From: Hirudinaria manillensis
Taxonomy: Eukaryota; Annelida; Clitellata; Hirudinida; Hirudinidae
NCBI GenBank assembly: GCA_034509925.1
Contig: CM067536.1
Span: 3,272,501-3,336,500, forward strand
Reading direction: 5' to 3'
DNA length: 64,000 nucleotides
The stretch's first letter is position 1. Every line of letters starts with the position of its first letter. This document shows positions 38,841 to 49,695 of this stretch, one piece after another. A program made the position numbers and the translations under genes. The notes under the pieces were generated by a model. It was not told the origin of the DNA and did not search any database. It worked only from the letters and a program-made list of their open reading frames with translations.

Positions 38841-40568
38841 TGTAATAACCCGGGGTCCTCAAACTAATTATAGAAGGGCAGGTTTATTGAAAGTTGTCAG
38901 ATGGCTTGGAAGATGTAAAATGCTTAATTGATTAAGTCTTGAAATCTGCTGTTTCTATTACTCTCGCTCTCCTTTCCGAGGTAAATCCATTTGTCAAGGT
39001 ACATAACCAAAGAGTCTGAATAGCACCAATTTAATTCTCAAATTATATTGCCACTAAATTTAATTAATTATTTAAATTAATTAATCGGCAATATAATTTT
39101 AATTATTATTCAATTTATTGGATCTAGGGATCCAACACTGCCCCCTCCTTAAATCTGTTCGTCCCGAACAGACATCTATTCCCATTTTCATTTTTACTCT
39201 AGGAATAGGATCCGATCTTCCAACAATCTCATGGCTGCAAATCCCAGATCCATTTGCTTTGCCATCTTCTGGGATTTCTGTTTCCCCCCTTTTACTTCTA
39301 CGTCCCACAAGTTTCAGTCGTGGAACATCGCCATTTCTATGCTCAACCTCCTGCTCCACCATGTCGCCAGATCTCAGACTCTCTACAGGATCACCTGCTC
39401 CATTTTCCTTGCTAGGCACTCTCCTGAAATTCCGAGCACTCCCTTCTGTTATTTCCAATGGAGCCGAAACATCCGCTGGTAAATTCATGGGCTGTTCTGT
39501 AGACTCTACTTGTTCCACCATCAAATCCGTGCGCTCCACCGGCAATCCCACAGACTCCTCCGAAAGTCCCACTTGCTCCACTAAAACCTCTTTGAGCTCT
39601 CTGGGTCCTGCTGACGACTCGACCTGATCTGGTAACTCTATGGGCTCCAACGTCGAGTTCTCTAAGTCTGCCATCACGCACAGAGTTTCTGGAGACACGC
39701 ACGCATTGTGGTTGGATGTGCCTTCTAATGACTCCATCCCAATGCTGCCAGAAACGGTACCTGGAACAACGGACATGATTTGTTCTTCGTTGGTAACCTT
39801 TTTGCAGAGTTCCTCTCCTTGTTCTTCGCAAGATGGAAGCACCACTTTGCTCTCCTCAAAAGAACCAACAGGACTCTTCTCGGCAGAGTCTTCACCCGAA
39901 GCCAACGAGACATCCTGGCATGGAACCGCTGTGTTTTCCAAATCGCCCCTAATAATCCTCCTACACTCCTCTAACTTTTCTACGGACTTTTTCATAAAAT
40001 CAAGAAATTCATCCATCTTTTTATGGGATGGATTCTCGAATTCGTATTCCTCTGGGTCATGGCCATTCTCTGTCAGCCATGCCCCAAGTCGCTCTCGTAT
40101 CTCAGCTTTCGTGCCTTTCCAATCCAGGCCACGCTCTCTCAATTCTTGTCTCAATCGGGGCACGTACAATTCATCCAAGTACTTCGGCATCGTTCACTTT
40201 TCAACTAAACAAGCTTCTACTTTAGTTACTTTTGGATACCCTTTAACTCTAAATCCCACTCCTGACACCAATGTAATAACCCGGGGTCCTCAAACTAATT
40301 ATAGAAGGGCAGGTTTATTGAAAGTTGTCAGATGGCTTGGAAGATGTAAAATGCTTAATTGATTAAGTCTTGAAATCTGCTGTTTCTATTACTCTCGCTC
40401 TCCTTTCCGAGGTAAATCCATTTGTCAAGGTACATAACCAAAGAGTCTGAATAGCACCAATTTAATTCTCAAATTATATTGCCACTAAATTTAATTAATT
40501 ATTTAAATTAATTAATCGGCAATATAATTTTAATTATTATTCAATTTATTGGATCTAGGGATCCAACA
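38841..40568 (-). mobile_element. Young short LTR element, family A (SAP-domain ORF, no pol)
   Basis: A 1,728-bp Ty3/Gypsy-related element on the minus strand. Its 297-bp LTRs (38841-39137 and 40272-40568) are identical by eye. It has 4-bp ATAT target duplications (38837-38840 and 40569-40572). A primer site TGGTGTCAGGAGTGGGATTT (40270 down to 40251) is complementary to the 3' end of a tRNA-Leu, and a polypurine tract adjoins the left LTR. It holds one long reading frame and no protease, reverse transcriptase or integrase, so it must depend on another element, plausibly family B. It looks whole as a non-autonomous element and inserted recently. It sits inside the repeat-exon array. Confidence 0.88.
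39099..40190 (-). CDS. SAP-domain ORF of the family A LTR element
   Basis: A 363-residue element-encoded frame. It starts with a SAP-like helix-extended loop-helix (YVPRLRQELRERGLDWKGTK, residues about 7-45), a DNA-binding fold otherwise known from chromatin proteins. The same type of start is seen in the family B Gag. The middle is acidic, rich in Glu, Val, Ser and Pro with loosely repeated VEQVE/LPVE segments. The basic C-terminal end runs through the polypurine tract into the LTR. No capsid fold or zinc knuckle is recognised. A DNA- or chromatin-tethering role is inference only. Confidence 0.6.
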   Translation of the reverse strand: MPKYLDELYVPRLRQELRERGLDWKGTKAEIRERLGAWLTENGHDPEEYEFENPSHKKMDEFLDFMKKSVEKLEECRRIIRGDLENTAVPCQDVSLASGEDSAEKSPVGSFEESKVVLPSCEEQGEELCKKVTNEEQIMSVVPGTVSGSIGMESLEGTSNHNACVSPETLCVMADLENSTLEPIELPDQVESSAGPRELKEVLVEQVGLSEESVGLPVERTDLMVEQVESTEQPMNLPADVSAPLEITEGSARNFRRVPSKENGAGDPVESLRSGDMVEQEVEHRNGDVPRLKLVGRRSKRGETEIPEDGKANGSGICSHEIVGRSDPIPRVKMKMGIDVCSGRTDLRRGQCWIPRSNKLNNN

Positions 40569-40947
40569 ATATAGTGAAGTAATGACTAGTTAAAATGCTT
40601 TTGAATTGTTTGTTTGTTTATTTAGTTTTTAAACCTTTACCAGCCTTTTACTTTTTATGTTTATTTTTTAATTTGGTTGCAGTTTATTCGTTAATTTAAG
40701 AGTTGCAAGAATATGTGCCTTTCCATGTTAAAGGTAAGAAGCTAAATAGTACCCTGAACATTTGGTTCGGATCCTAGCTTCAAAACGTTAAATAAATATG
40801 CAATCAATATTAAACAATTACCACTAGATGAACTGTAAGTGGTTTCTATTTGCTTTCCGCCTGAGTTTGGAATACCGGGTTGCACATTGCATCCTGGGAA
40901 ATTATAAGATGCAGTAAATAAGTAGATAAACAAATATCTTAAAGTAT

Positions 40948-42580
40948 TATAATAACCCGGGGTCCTCAAACTAATTATGGAAGGTCAGGTTTATTGAAAG
41001 TGTTCAGATGGCTTGGAAGATGTACAATGCTTAATTGTCTAAATCTTGGAATCTGCTGTTTCTCTTACTCTCGCTCTCTTTTGTAGATTTTTCTATTTGC
41101 CGAGGTTCACAACCAAAGACTCTAAATAGTACCCTGAACATTAATTAATTATTTAATTAATTAGCAATATAATTTTAATTATTCTTCAATTATCTGGATC
41201 CAGGGATCCAACACTGCCCCCTCCTTAAATCTGTTCGTCCCGAACAGACATCTATTCCAATTTTCACTCTAGGAATACTATCCGATTGTCTTCCAACAAA
41301 CTCATGGCTGCGATTCCCAGATCCTTTTGCTTTGTCTTCTGGGATTTCTGATTCCTTGCTTTCGCTCCTGTGTCCCGTAACTTTCAGAGGCGGAACATCG
41401 CCATTTCCATGTTCACCCTCTTGATCCACGATGTCGCCAGATCTCCAACTCTCTACAGGATCACCTGCTCCACTTTCCATTCTAGGCACTCTCCCAATAC
41501 TCTCGAAATCCCGAGCAATCCCTTCTGTTATCTCCAATGGAGCCGAAACATCCGCAGGCTCCACTGACTTAACTGATTCCATGGGCTCCGCTGGTAAATC
41601 CTCGGAAGACTCCACCCGCTTTAGTACCAACTCCGTGCATTCCACCGGCAACTCCAAGTGCTTCATGAGTAACACCTCGGGCATCACCTACAACTCTACA
41701 GGATACACCGGCAAACCCATGGGTTCATCCGAAGGCTGCACTTGCTCCTCTAACACCTCAGTGAGCTCTCTGGGGCCTGCTGACGAATCGACCTGATCTG
41801 GTGACTCAATGGGCTCCAACGGCGTGTCCTTCACCACGCACAGAGTTTCTGGAGACAAGCATGCACTGTGTCTTCGAATGACTCCATCTCAATGCTGCCA
41901 GAAACTGTATCTGGAACAATGGATATGAATTGTTCTTCGCGCCACTCTGTTCTCCTCAAAAATACCATCAGAACGCTTCGCAGTAGAGTTTTCACCCGAA
42001 AACAACGAGGCACCTTAACACGGAAACACTGTGTTTTCCAAATCGCCCCTAATACTCATCCTCCACTCATCTCTGCTCTTCCTTAGAAACTCAATAAATT
42101 CATCCTCGAATTAGTATTCCTCCGGGTCATGGCCATTCTCTGTCAGACATGCCCCATGTCGCAGCCGTATCTCCGCTTTCCAGGCCTCGATTTCTCAATT
42201 CTCATCTCAATTGAGGCATATACAATTCATCCAAGTACAACGTCATCCTGCACTTTTAAAATAATCTCGCCTCTAACTTAGTTACTCTTGGATATCCTTT
42301 AACTCTAAATCCCACTCCTGACACCAATGTAATAACCCGTGGTCCTGAACCTAATTATGGAAGGTCAGGTTTATTAAAAGTGTTCAGATGGCTTGGGAGA
42401 TGTACAATGCTTAATTGTCTAAGTCTTGGAATCTGTTGAATCTCTTACTCTCACTCTCTTTTCTAGATTTCTCTACTTGCCGTGTTCACAACCAAAAACT
42501 CTGAATAGCACCCTGAACAATAATTAATTAGCAATATAATTTTAATTATTCTTTAAATATCTGGATCCAGGCATCCAACA
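40948..42580 (-). mobile_element. Older family A LTR element
   Basis: A 1,633-bp minus-strand relative of the element at 38841-40568, with LTRs at 40948-41213 and 42328-42580 that clearly differ from each other in length and sequence. It has the same tRNA-Leu-type primer site (about 42307-42326). The internal SAP-type frame is broken in several places. Flanking bases (GTAT before, ATAT after) fit a decayed 4-bp target duplication. It occupies the same point of the array unit as the younger copy, but its LTR subtype differs, so the two are probably separate insertions of different age. Confidence 0.82.
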
Positions 42581-45500
42581 ATATCGAGAAGTAACGACTA
42601 GTTAAAATGCTTTTGAATTGTTTGTTTAATTAGTTTTTAAACTTTTTCCAGTCTTTTAACTGTCTTGTTTATTTATTTTTTAATTTGATTGCAGTTTATT
42701 CGTTAATTTAAGAGTTGCTAGAATATGTGCCTCTCCATGTTAAAGGTAAGAAGCATTTGGTTCGGATCCTAGCCTAAAACGTTAATTAAATATCCAATCA
42801 ATTTTAAAAAATTACCACTAGATGAACTGTGAGAAGTGTCTATTTGCTTTCCGCCTGTGTTTGTAAAACCGGATTTCCCATTGAATCCTGTGAATCCTGC
42901 AGTAAATAAGTAGATAAATATATATCTTACAGTATCGTGAAGTAACGACTAGTTAAAAGGCTTTTGAATTGTTTGTTTGTATATTTAGTTTTTAAACTTT
43001 TACCAGTCTTTTAACTGTCTTGTTTATTTTTTCTTAATTTGGTTGCAGTTTATTCGTTAATTTAAGAGTTGCAAGAAAATGTGGATTTCATGTTATAAGA
43101 ATATGTGCCTTTCCATTTTCAAGGTAAGAAGCATTTTTTTGGGATCCTAGCTGAAAAACGATAATTAAATATGCAATCAATTTTAAACAATTACCATTAG
43201 ATGAACCGTGAGAGGTGTATATTTGCTCTCCGCCTGTGTTTGTAAAACCGGATTGCACATTGAATCCTGCAGTAAATAAGTAGATAAATAAATATCTTAA
43301 AGTATCGTGAAGTAACGACTAGTTAAAATGCTTTTGAATTGTTTGTATGTTTATTTAGTTTTTAAATTTTGCCAGTCTTTTAAATGTCTTGTTTATTTTT
43401 TTAATTTGGTTGCAAGAATATGTGCCTTTCCATGTTTAAGGTAAGAAGAACTTGGTTCGGATCCTAGCTGCAAAACGTTAATTAAATATGCAATCAATTT
43501 TAAACAATTACCATTAGATGAACCGTGAGAGGTGTCTATTTTCTTTCCGCCTGTGTTTGTAAAACCGGATTGCACATCGAATCCTGCAGTAAATAAGTAG
43601 AAAATTAAATTTCTTAAAGTATCGTGAAGTAACGACTAGTTAAAATGCTTTTGAATTGTTTGTATGTTTATTTAGATTTTAAATTTTGCCAGTCTTTTAA
43701 CTGTCTTGTTTATTTTTTTAATTTGGTTGCAGTTTATTCGTTATTTTAAGAGTTATAAGAATATATGCCTTTCCATTTTCAAGGTAAGAAGCATTTTTTT
43801 GGGATCCTAGCTGAAAAACGTTAATTAAATATGCAATCAATTTTAAACAATTACCATTAGATGAACCGTGAGAGGTGTATATTTGCTCTCCGCCTGTGTT
43901 TGTAAAACCGGATTGCACATCAAACCCTGCAGTAAATAAGTAGATAAATAAATATCTTAAAGTATCTTGAAGTAACGACTAGTTAGAATGCTTCTGAATT
44001 GTTTGTTTATTTGTATATTTAGTTTTTATACTTTTACCAGTCTTTTAACTGTCTTGTTTATTTTTTTTATTTGGTTGCAGTTTATTCGTTAATTTAAGAG
44101 TTGCAAGAATATGTGCCTTTCCATTTTCAAGGTAAGAAGCATTTTTTTGGGATCCTTGCTGCAAAATGTTAATTAAATATGCAATCAATTTTAAACAATT
44201 ACCATTAGATGAACCGTGCGAGGTGTCTATTTTCTTTCCGCCTGTGTTTGTAAAACCGGATTGCACATGGAATCCTGCAGTAAATAAGTAGATAAATAAA
44301 TATCTTAAAGTATCGTGAAGAAACGACTAGTTAAAATGCTTTTGAATTGTTTGTATGTTTATTTAGTTTTTAAATTATGCCAGTCTTTTAAATGTCTTGT
44401 TTATTTTTTTAATTTGGTTGCAGGTTATTCGTTAATTTGAGAGTTGCAAGAATATGTGCCTTTCCATGTTTAAGGTAAGAAGAATTTGGTTCGGATCCTA
44501 GCTGCAAAACGTTAATTAAATATGCAATCAATTTTAAACCATTACCATTAGATGAACCGTGAGAGGTGCCTATTTGCTTTCCGCCTCTGTTTGTAAAACC
44601 GGATTGCACATGGAATCCTGCAGTAAATAAGTAGATAAATAAATATCTTAAAGTATCGTGAAGTAACGACTAGTTAAAATGCTTTTGAATTGTTTGTATG
44701 TTTATTTAGTTTTTAAATTTTGCCAGTCTTTTAAATGTCTTGTTTATTTTTTTAATTTGGTTGCAGGTTATTCGTTAATTTAAGAGTTGCAAGAATATGT
44801 GCCTTTCCATGTTTAAGGTAAGAAGAATTTGGTTCGGATCGTAGCTGCAAAACGTTAATTAAATATGCAATCAATTTTAAACAATTACCATTAGATGAAC
44901 CGTGAGAGGTGTCTATTTTCTTTCCGCCTGTGTTTGTAAAACCGGATTGCACATCGAATCCTGCAGTAAATAAGTAGATAAATAAATATCTTAAAGTATC
45001 GTGAAGTAACGACTAGTTAGAATGCTTCTGAATTGTTTGTTTATTTGTATATTTAGTTTTTATACTTTTACCAGTCTTTTAACTGTCTTGTTTATTTTTT
45101 TTATTTGGTTGCAGTTTATTCGTTATTTTAAGAGTTATAAGAATATGTGCCTTTCCATTTTCAAGGTAAGAAGCATTTTTTTGGGATCCTAGCTGAAAAA
45201 CGTTAATTAAATATGCAATCAATTTTAAACAATTACCATTAGATGAACCGTGAGAGGTGTATATTTGCTCTCCGCCTGTGTTTGTAAAACCGGATTGCAC
45301 ATCAAATCCTGCAGTAAATAAGTAGATAAATAAATATCTTAAAGTATCTTGAAGTAACGACTAGTTAGAATGCTTCTGAATTGTTTGTTTATTTGTATAT
45401 TTAGTTTTTATACTTTTACCAGTCTTTTAACTGTCTTGTTTATTTTTTTTATTTGGTTGCAGTTTATTCGTTAATTTAAGAGTTGCAAGAATATGTGCCT

Positions 45501-46800
45501 TTCCATTTTCAAGGTAAGAAGCATTTTTTTGGGATCCTTGCTGCAAAACGTTAATTAAATATGCAATCAATTTTAAACAATTACCATTAGATGAACCGTG
45601 AGAGGTGCCTATTTGCTTTCCGCCTCTGTTTGTAAAACCGGATTGCACATGGAATCCTGCAGTAAATAAGTAGATAAATAAATATCTTAAAGTATCGTGA
45701 AGTAACGACTAGTTAAAATGCTTTTGAATTGTTTGTATGTTTATTTAGTTTTTAAATTTTGCCAGTCTTTTAAATGTCTTGTTTATTTTTTTAATTTGGT
45801 TGCAGGTTATTCGTTAATTTAAGAGTTGCAAGAATATGTGCCTTTCCATGTTTAAGGTAAGAAGAATTTGGTTCGGATCGTAGCTGCAAAACGTTAATTA
45901 AATATGCAATCAATTTTAAACAATTACCATTAGATGAACCGTGAGAGGTGTCTATTTTCTTTCCGCCTGTGTTTGTAAAACCGGATTGCACATCGAATCC
46001 TGCAGTAAATAAGTAGATAAATAAATATCTTAAAGTATCGTGAAGTAACGACTAGTTAGAATGCTTCTGAATTGTTTGTTTATTTGTATATTTAGTTTTT
46101 ATACTTTTACCAGTCTTTTAACTGTCTTGTTTATTTTTTTTATTTGGTTGCAGTTTATTCGTTAATTTAAGAGTTGCAAGAATATGTGCCTTTCCATTTT
46201 CAAGGTAAGAAGCATTTTTTTGGGATCCTTGCTGAAAAATGTTAATTAAATATGCAATCAATTTTAAACAATTACCATTAGATGAACCGTGAGAGGTGTC
46301 TATTTGCTTTCCGCCTGTGTTTGTAAAACCGGATTGCCGATTGCATCCTGGAAAATTATAAGTCGCAGTAAATAGGTAGGTAAATAAATATCTTAAAGTA
46401 TCGTGATGTAACGACTAGTTAAAATTCTTTTGAATTGTTTGTTTGTTTTTTTATTTAGTTTTCAAACTTTTATCAGCCTTTTACTTTTCTTGTTTATTTT
46501 TTTAATTTGGTTGCAGTTTATTCGTTAATTTAAGAGTTAAAAGAATATGTGCTTTCCATGTTTAAGGTAAGAAGCATTTGGTTCGGATCCTAGCTGCAAA
46601 ACGTTAAAAAAAATATGCAATCAATTTTATGCAATTACCTTTATTTGAACTTTGAGTGATTTCTATTTCCCTTCCGCCTGAGTTTGAATAATCGTTTTGC
46701 ACTTTGAATCCTGGGAAATTATAAGCTGCATTAAATAAGTAGATAAATAAATATCTTAAAGTATCTTGAAGTAATTACTAGTTAAAATGCTTTTGAATTC

Positions 46801-47100
46801 TTTAAATTTATTTACATATTAACCATTTACTAGTTTATTATTTCTACTTGCATTAAATAATTTAGCTTAAAATATTGCGATGAAGAACATGATTCCCGGA
46901 TTAAAATAAAAAAGCGACGATTCGAATCAGAGTTTTTACAAAGCGTTAAATAAATTTAAATTTTATTTTAATTAATATTAGAAATAAATATAAATGAAAT
47001 GATTCAGCCAGTAGTAATGAAAGATCAACTCAATCAGAATCGCAAATGATGAGCATAGCATAGATAATGGAAAAAATAAAGATGAAGTCCAATCAGTATT
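46801..47100. other. Edge of the repeat array; 3' flank of the FTP gene
   Basis: Repeat-unit similarity fades out at about 46800-46860. The remainder is AT-rich and would be either the 3' untranslated region of the single-FTP gene or, under the longer gene model, the intron before the first array exon at 46639-46710. Confidence 0.5.
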
Positions 47101-48218
47101 CTAACGGTCTCCTCCATAGTCCACAGGGGCATTGTCTCCAACGACGTATTGATTCCCACCGGTGATTATTTCTTGGACTTGATATTGGTCTTCACGCTCA
47201 GTAAAGAAATTAATCTCAGCAATAGCAATGGCATCGGGTCGGACAAGTGCATTTTCTTTCTTCCAAATTATAATCGAACTACCGATTAATTTTGTTGAAC
47301 AGACGATGACAATTTTGTGATTTGACGGAAGAGATATGCCTCTCTTGTCGTTTTCCCCGCAGACTGTGTAATCACGGAAGTGTTTTCCGGGACATTGTGC
47401 CACTCCAACTGTTATTTCTTGTAAATAGTCTGAATCTGAAATTGACGGGTACAATGCGTCTATAAAAATAGGAGTTTTTGATGGTGTTTCAGATACATTG
47501 TCGCGGCACTTCATATTTTGGACGCAACAATCATTCGAGAGGTCCTCCAGTGCACTACGATTGTCGAATTTGTTTATTTTATTCTAAGAAATTAAACGTG
47601 AACGTTTTATGTTTTTTCTCTGTTGTTGTTACTATAGTTGTTTGTAAATATTGGTACTATTTATTAATATTTTTTACTACATTTTTTTTATTTCAAATGT
47701 TATTTTAGAAAAATTCTTTGTTATTGAGATCAATAAATTGCTAAATGTCTGATTTCGTTAGAATTTTAAACAAAATAAACCTGGGAAATATTTATAATAG
47801 GTCAAATTATCCTAACCTAAAAATTTTTGATCTTTGACAACAAAAAATTAAAAAAATCAGCACGATAAAATACCTGGATGATTGTGACTGGTTATTAGTT
47901 CAACCTTGGCAATGACAACAGAGTGGTCGAAATCAATCTTCCACCACCCTATGGTATCCGTTGGATTATCACCATCACATCGTTTACATGCAACCGAGAA
48001 CGTCTTTATATTTCCATCTACAGCCAGGCCTGAATGATGATTGCTCCATATTCCGACTTGACTAGTCTTTGCACCCCTCAGATCCAAGCGATGGGCTTGA
48101 TTTAAGAAATGTTCCAGATGATAAGCATAGATACTCGTAATGTTATGTCCTTTAACTAACCTGAAACAACGAGGATAGTCAAGAAGATGCTGTTATAGAA
48201 TATCGTTCGTCTTGACAT
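47101..48218 (-). CDS. Secreted FTP (fucolectin-like) domain protein, three exons
   Basis: Minus-strand exons 48161-48218, 47874-48095 and 47101-47435 join in phase 1 to give 204 residues. Exon 1 encodes a signal peptide (MSRRTIFYNSIFLTILVVS). Exons 2-3 encode one FTP/F5-8C-like lectin domain. Its segments are QVGIWSNHHSGLAVDG, a Cys pair (ACKRC), GWWKIDF, TSHNHPDSDYLQEI, CGENDKRG, IVIVCSTKL, and the closing strands ALVRPDAIAIAEINFF. The exon-2 acceptor (AAATCAAG) is weak but is the only one that keeps phase. FTP domains bind fucose or other glycans in fucolectins and tachylectin-4. A GACC|GTTAGA just before the stop could act as a donor (exon 1 of both FTP genes uses GTTAGT). The true transcript may therefore run on into the downstream 24-residue exon array. 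Confidence 0.78.
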
Positions 48219-48825
48219 TGTGCTTCTTGAAACTCCTTGTGTCTTTTGGATTATAATTTATTCAATATATCAGTTTCATATTTTAAAAAGTAGACGAAAA
48301 ATTGATTGCAATTAATTGACCCACCAGAGTATGAGTTAGTTGAAAATGTAATGAAAAATATCCTTCAGACGTACTGCTATTTAAAGGCAACGATACGATA
48401 TTGTATCTTAATAATTATTGTAAGATACAATAATTATTTTAACATGGGATACCTTATTAATATTTAGAGTTAGGTATGATATAAATGTAAACTACCAAGA
48501 TAAGGAAGATTTAACTTAATTTTGTATCTAATATTATAAATAATTAAGCGCAATAATTAAGAAATAAAATTTATTATATTTGAAAAAAAATATACTGGAC
48601 CACTATTAAATCGATTCGATCACCTAAGCCGGTGCAAAGATATTTAAATTTTGTGCGATTATTTATACGAGAAATGTTTTGATAATATCTGAACTAATAA
48701 TTGATAATTTGATAATTGTTAATTAATCATTAATCTTCTATCTGTATGACAAATTTAGTACCCATTAATTATCCATTAATCTTCTATCTACTATGCTTTA
48801 TCACAAATTAGTACGCAAATCACAA
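48219..48825. other. Upstream region of the single-FTP gene
   Basis: AT-rich sequence that should contain the promoter of the minus-strand FTP gene. No clear TATA or other motif is distinguishable from background. No gene is seen. Confidence 0.5.
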
Positions 48826-49295
48826 ATTAGGCAAATAAACGTTTTTTCACGGTATACGTGGCGACACAACCAGATCCCACAAGAAGTGTTCGAGGCCACC
48901 AAAGCAGCGAAATCCAGAGCAAACTCGCACGCAATCTCCAAGCAACTGAAGATTTACTTTCTGCGCGAGGGCCTCGTACATCTCTGCACTGCGATGCCAA
49001 ACGCCAAAAAAAGGACATCATTGCAGAGGCAAACGACTAGACAGTAGCAGCCAATTTAGAAGGGATGAGTCAATATCCCCAGGTGTTGATTGAAAGTGGC
49101 AATAGGCAGGATATGGTGTTGATGTCGCCGTCGTCAGATGCCGTCTTGTTGGTGGAGTTGACGGTCCCATGGAAAACAGAATAGAATACAGTAATGCGCT
49201 GAAAGCGGAAAAGTATGCAGATCTAGCGGTGGACCTGGAAGCGAAAGGGTTCAGAATTGACCTCTTTCCAATAGAAGATGGCGCAAGGGCGTAGG
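48826..49295 (+). mobile_element. LINE 3' fragment with nuclease-type C-terminus (relic)
   Basis: GC-richer sequence on the + strand resembling the C-terminal part of non-LTR retrotransposon polyproteins. It begins YTWRHNQIPQEV and continues toward a LREG motif. In a second frame further on it has LLVELTVP, then KYADLAVDLEAKGFRIDLFP. The order WRHN, REG, (PD) VELTVP and a Tyr/Leu-rich tail is typical of many invertebrate LINEs, and I think of the restriction-like-endonuclease group. The frames are interrupted and the 5' part is missing. It is a dead, truncated copy lying between two FTP lectin genes. Confidence 0.6.
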
Positions 49296-49695
49296 CGGCA
49301 ATTTCCTTTACTATAGTCATCTTGAAAAAGCGTACGTTTTAAATATACTGAATATCACTATAAAAGATATACTTTTACTTTGAAAAAGTTTTTATAATGA
49401 AGATTTGTTTTTAATAGATTAATATATTTGATTACCATCAGAATACTCTTAATATAGTTAGTCTCCATGAACGTAGCCGTCTTCCCTCAAGAATGCCAAA
49501 CAAAAAAACCTGCATAAAGTTCTAATTTGATGTCAGGTTTACTGTAACATCTTTTTAGTGAAGACAATAAAGATGTTTAAATCATTTACTTTCAAAAAGT
49601 TCCATTTAAATACAATATTGAAGTGAAAATTATTTTGTTATTTGTCCGTTCAAAAGCAATATGATGAAGGGTTGCAATGACAAGTCCTTATTTCG
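49296..49695. other. Intergenic, 3' flank of the two-domain FTP gene
   Basis: AT-rich sequence that probably includes the 3' untranslated region of the minus-strand gene ending at 49696. Nothing else is recognised. Confidence 0.5.

Larger units (their letters stand above)
38739..46800 (-). repeat. Tandem array of ~345-bp units, each with a 72-base candidate exon
   Basis: About 14 head-to-tail units of roughly 317-371 bp, interrupted by two LTR elements (38841-40568 and 40948-42580). On the minus strand every full unit has a pyrimidine-rich acceptor (usually TTATTTACTGCAG), an open stretch, and a donor (GTAATTG). Candidate exons: 40822-40893, 42816-42896 (81 bases), 43195-43266, 43512-43583, 43855-43926, 44203-44274, 44546-44617, 44889-44960, 45237-45308, 45585-45656, 45928-45999, 46276-46347 and 46639-46710, plus a fragment at 38739-38786. 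All but one are exactly 72 bases, all are phase 1-1, and all are open. Each encodes a 24-residue Gly/Ser/Thr-rich repeat with the core VQSGFTNTGG and IDTSHGSSN. The outer units (38739, 40822, 46639) are the most diverged; inner ones are homogenised. Confidence 0.85.

Noticed and set aside
39118-40362. Plus-strand ORFs over the SAP-domain element
   Set aside because: They are antisense shadows of the element-encoded minus-strand frame and run into the LTR.
38841-42580. The two adjacent family A elements as a simple tandem duplication
   Set aside because: The younger has identical 297-bp LTRs while the older has unlike, shorter LTRs of another subtype. A recent duplication would have made them alike.
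43393-45991. Repeated 60-73 residue minus-strand ORFs beginning MQSGFTN as independent small genes
   Set aside because: They read through the conserved GTAATTG donor into intron-like sequence, and their internal ATG lies within the exon. The open 72-base exon model with acceptor and donor explains them better, and array homogenisation explains why the read-through stays similar.
42581-46800. CRISPR-like or centromeric satellite reading of the array
   Set aside because: There is no short-repeat and unique-spacer pattern. The unit carries splice signals and phase-preserving open segments, which a plain satellite would not be expected to keep in every copy, although a plain satellite cannot be fully excluded.
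49018-49320. 100-residue minus-strand ORF
   Set aside because: Antisense to the LINE relic, which gives recognisable protein segments on the plus strand.
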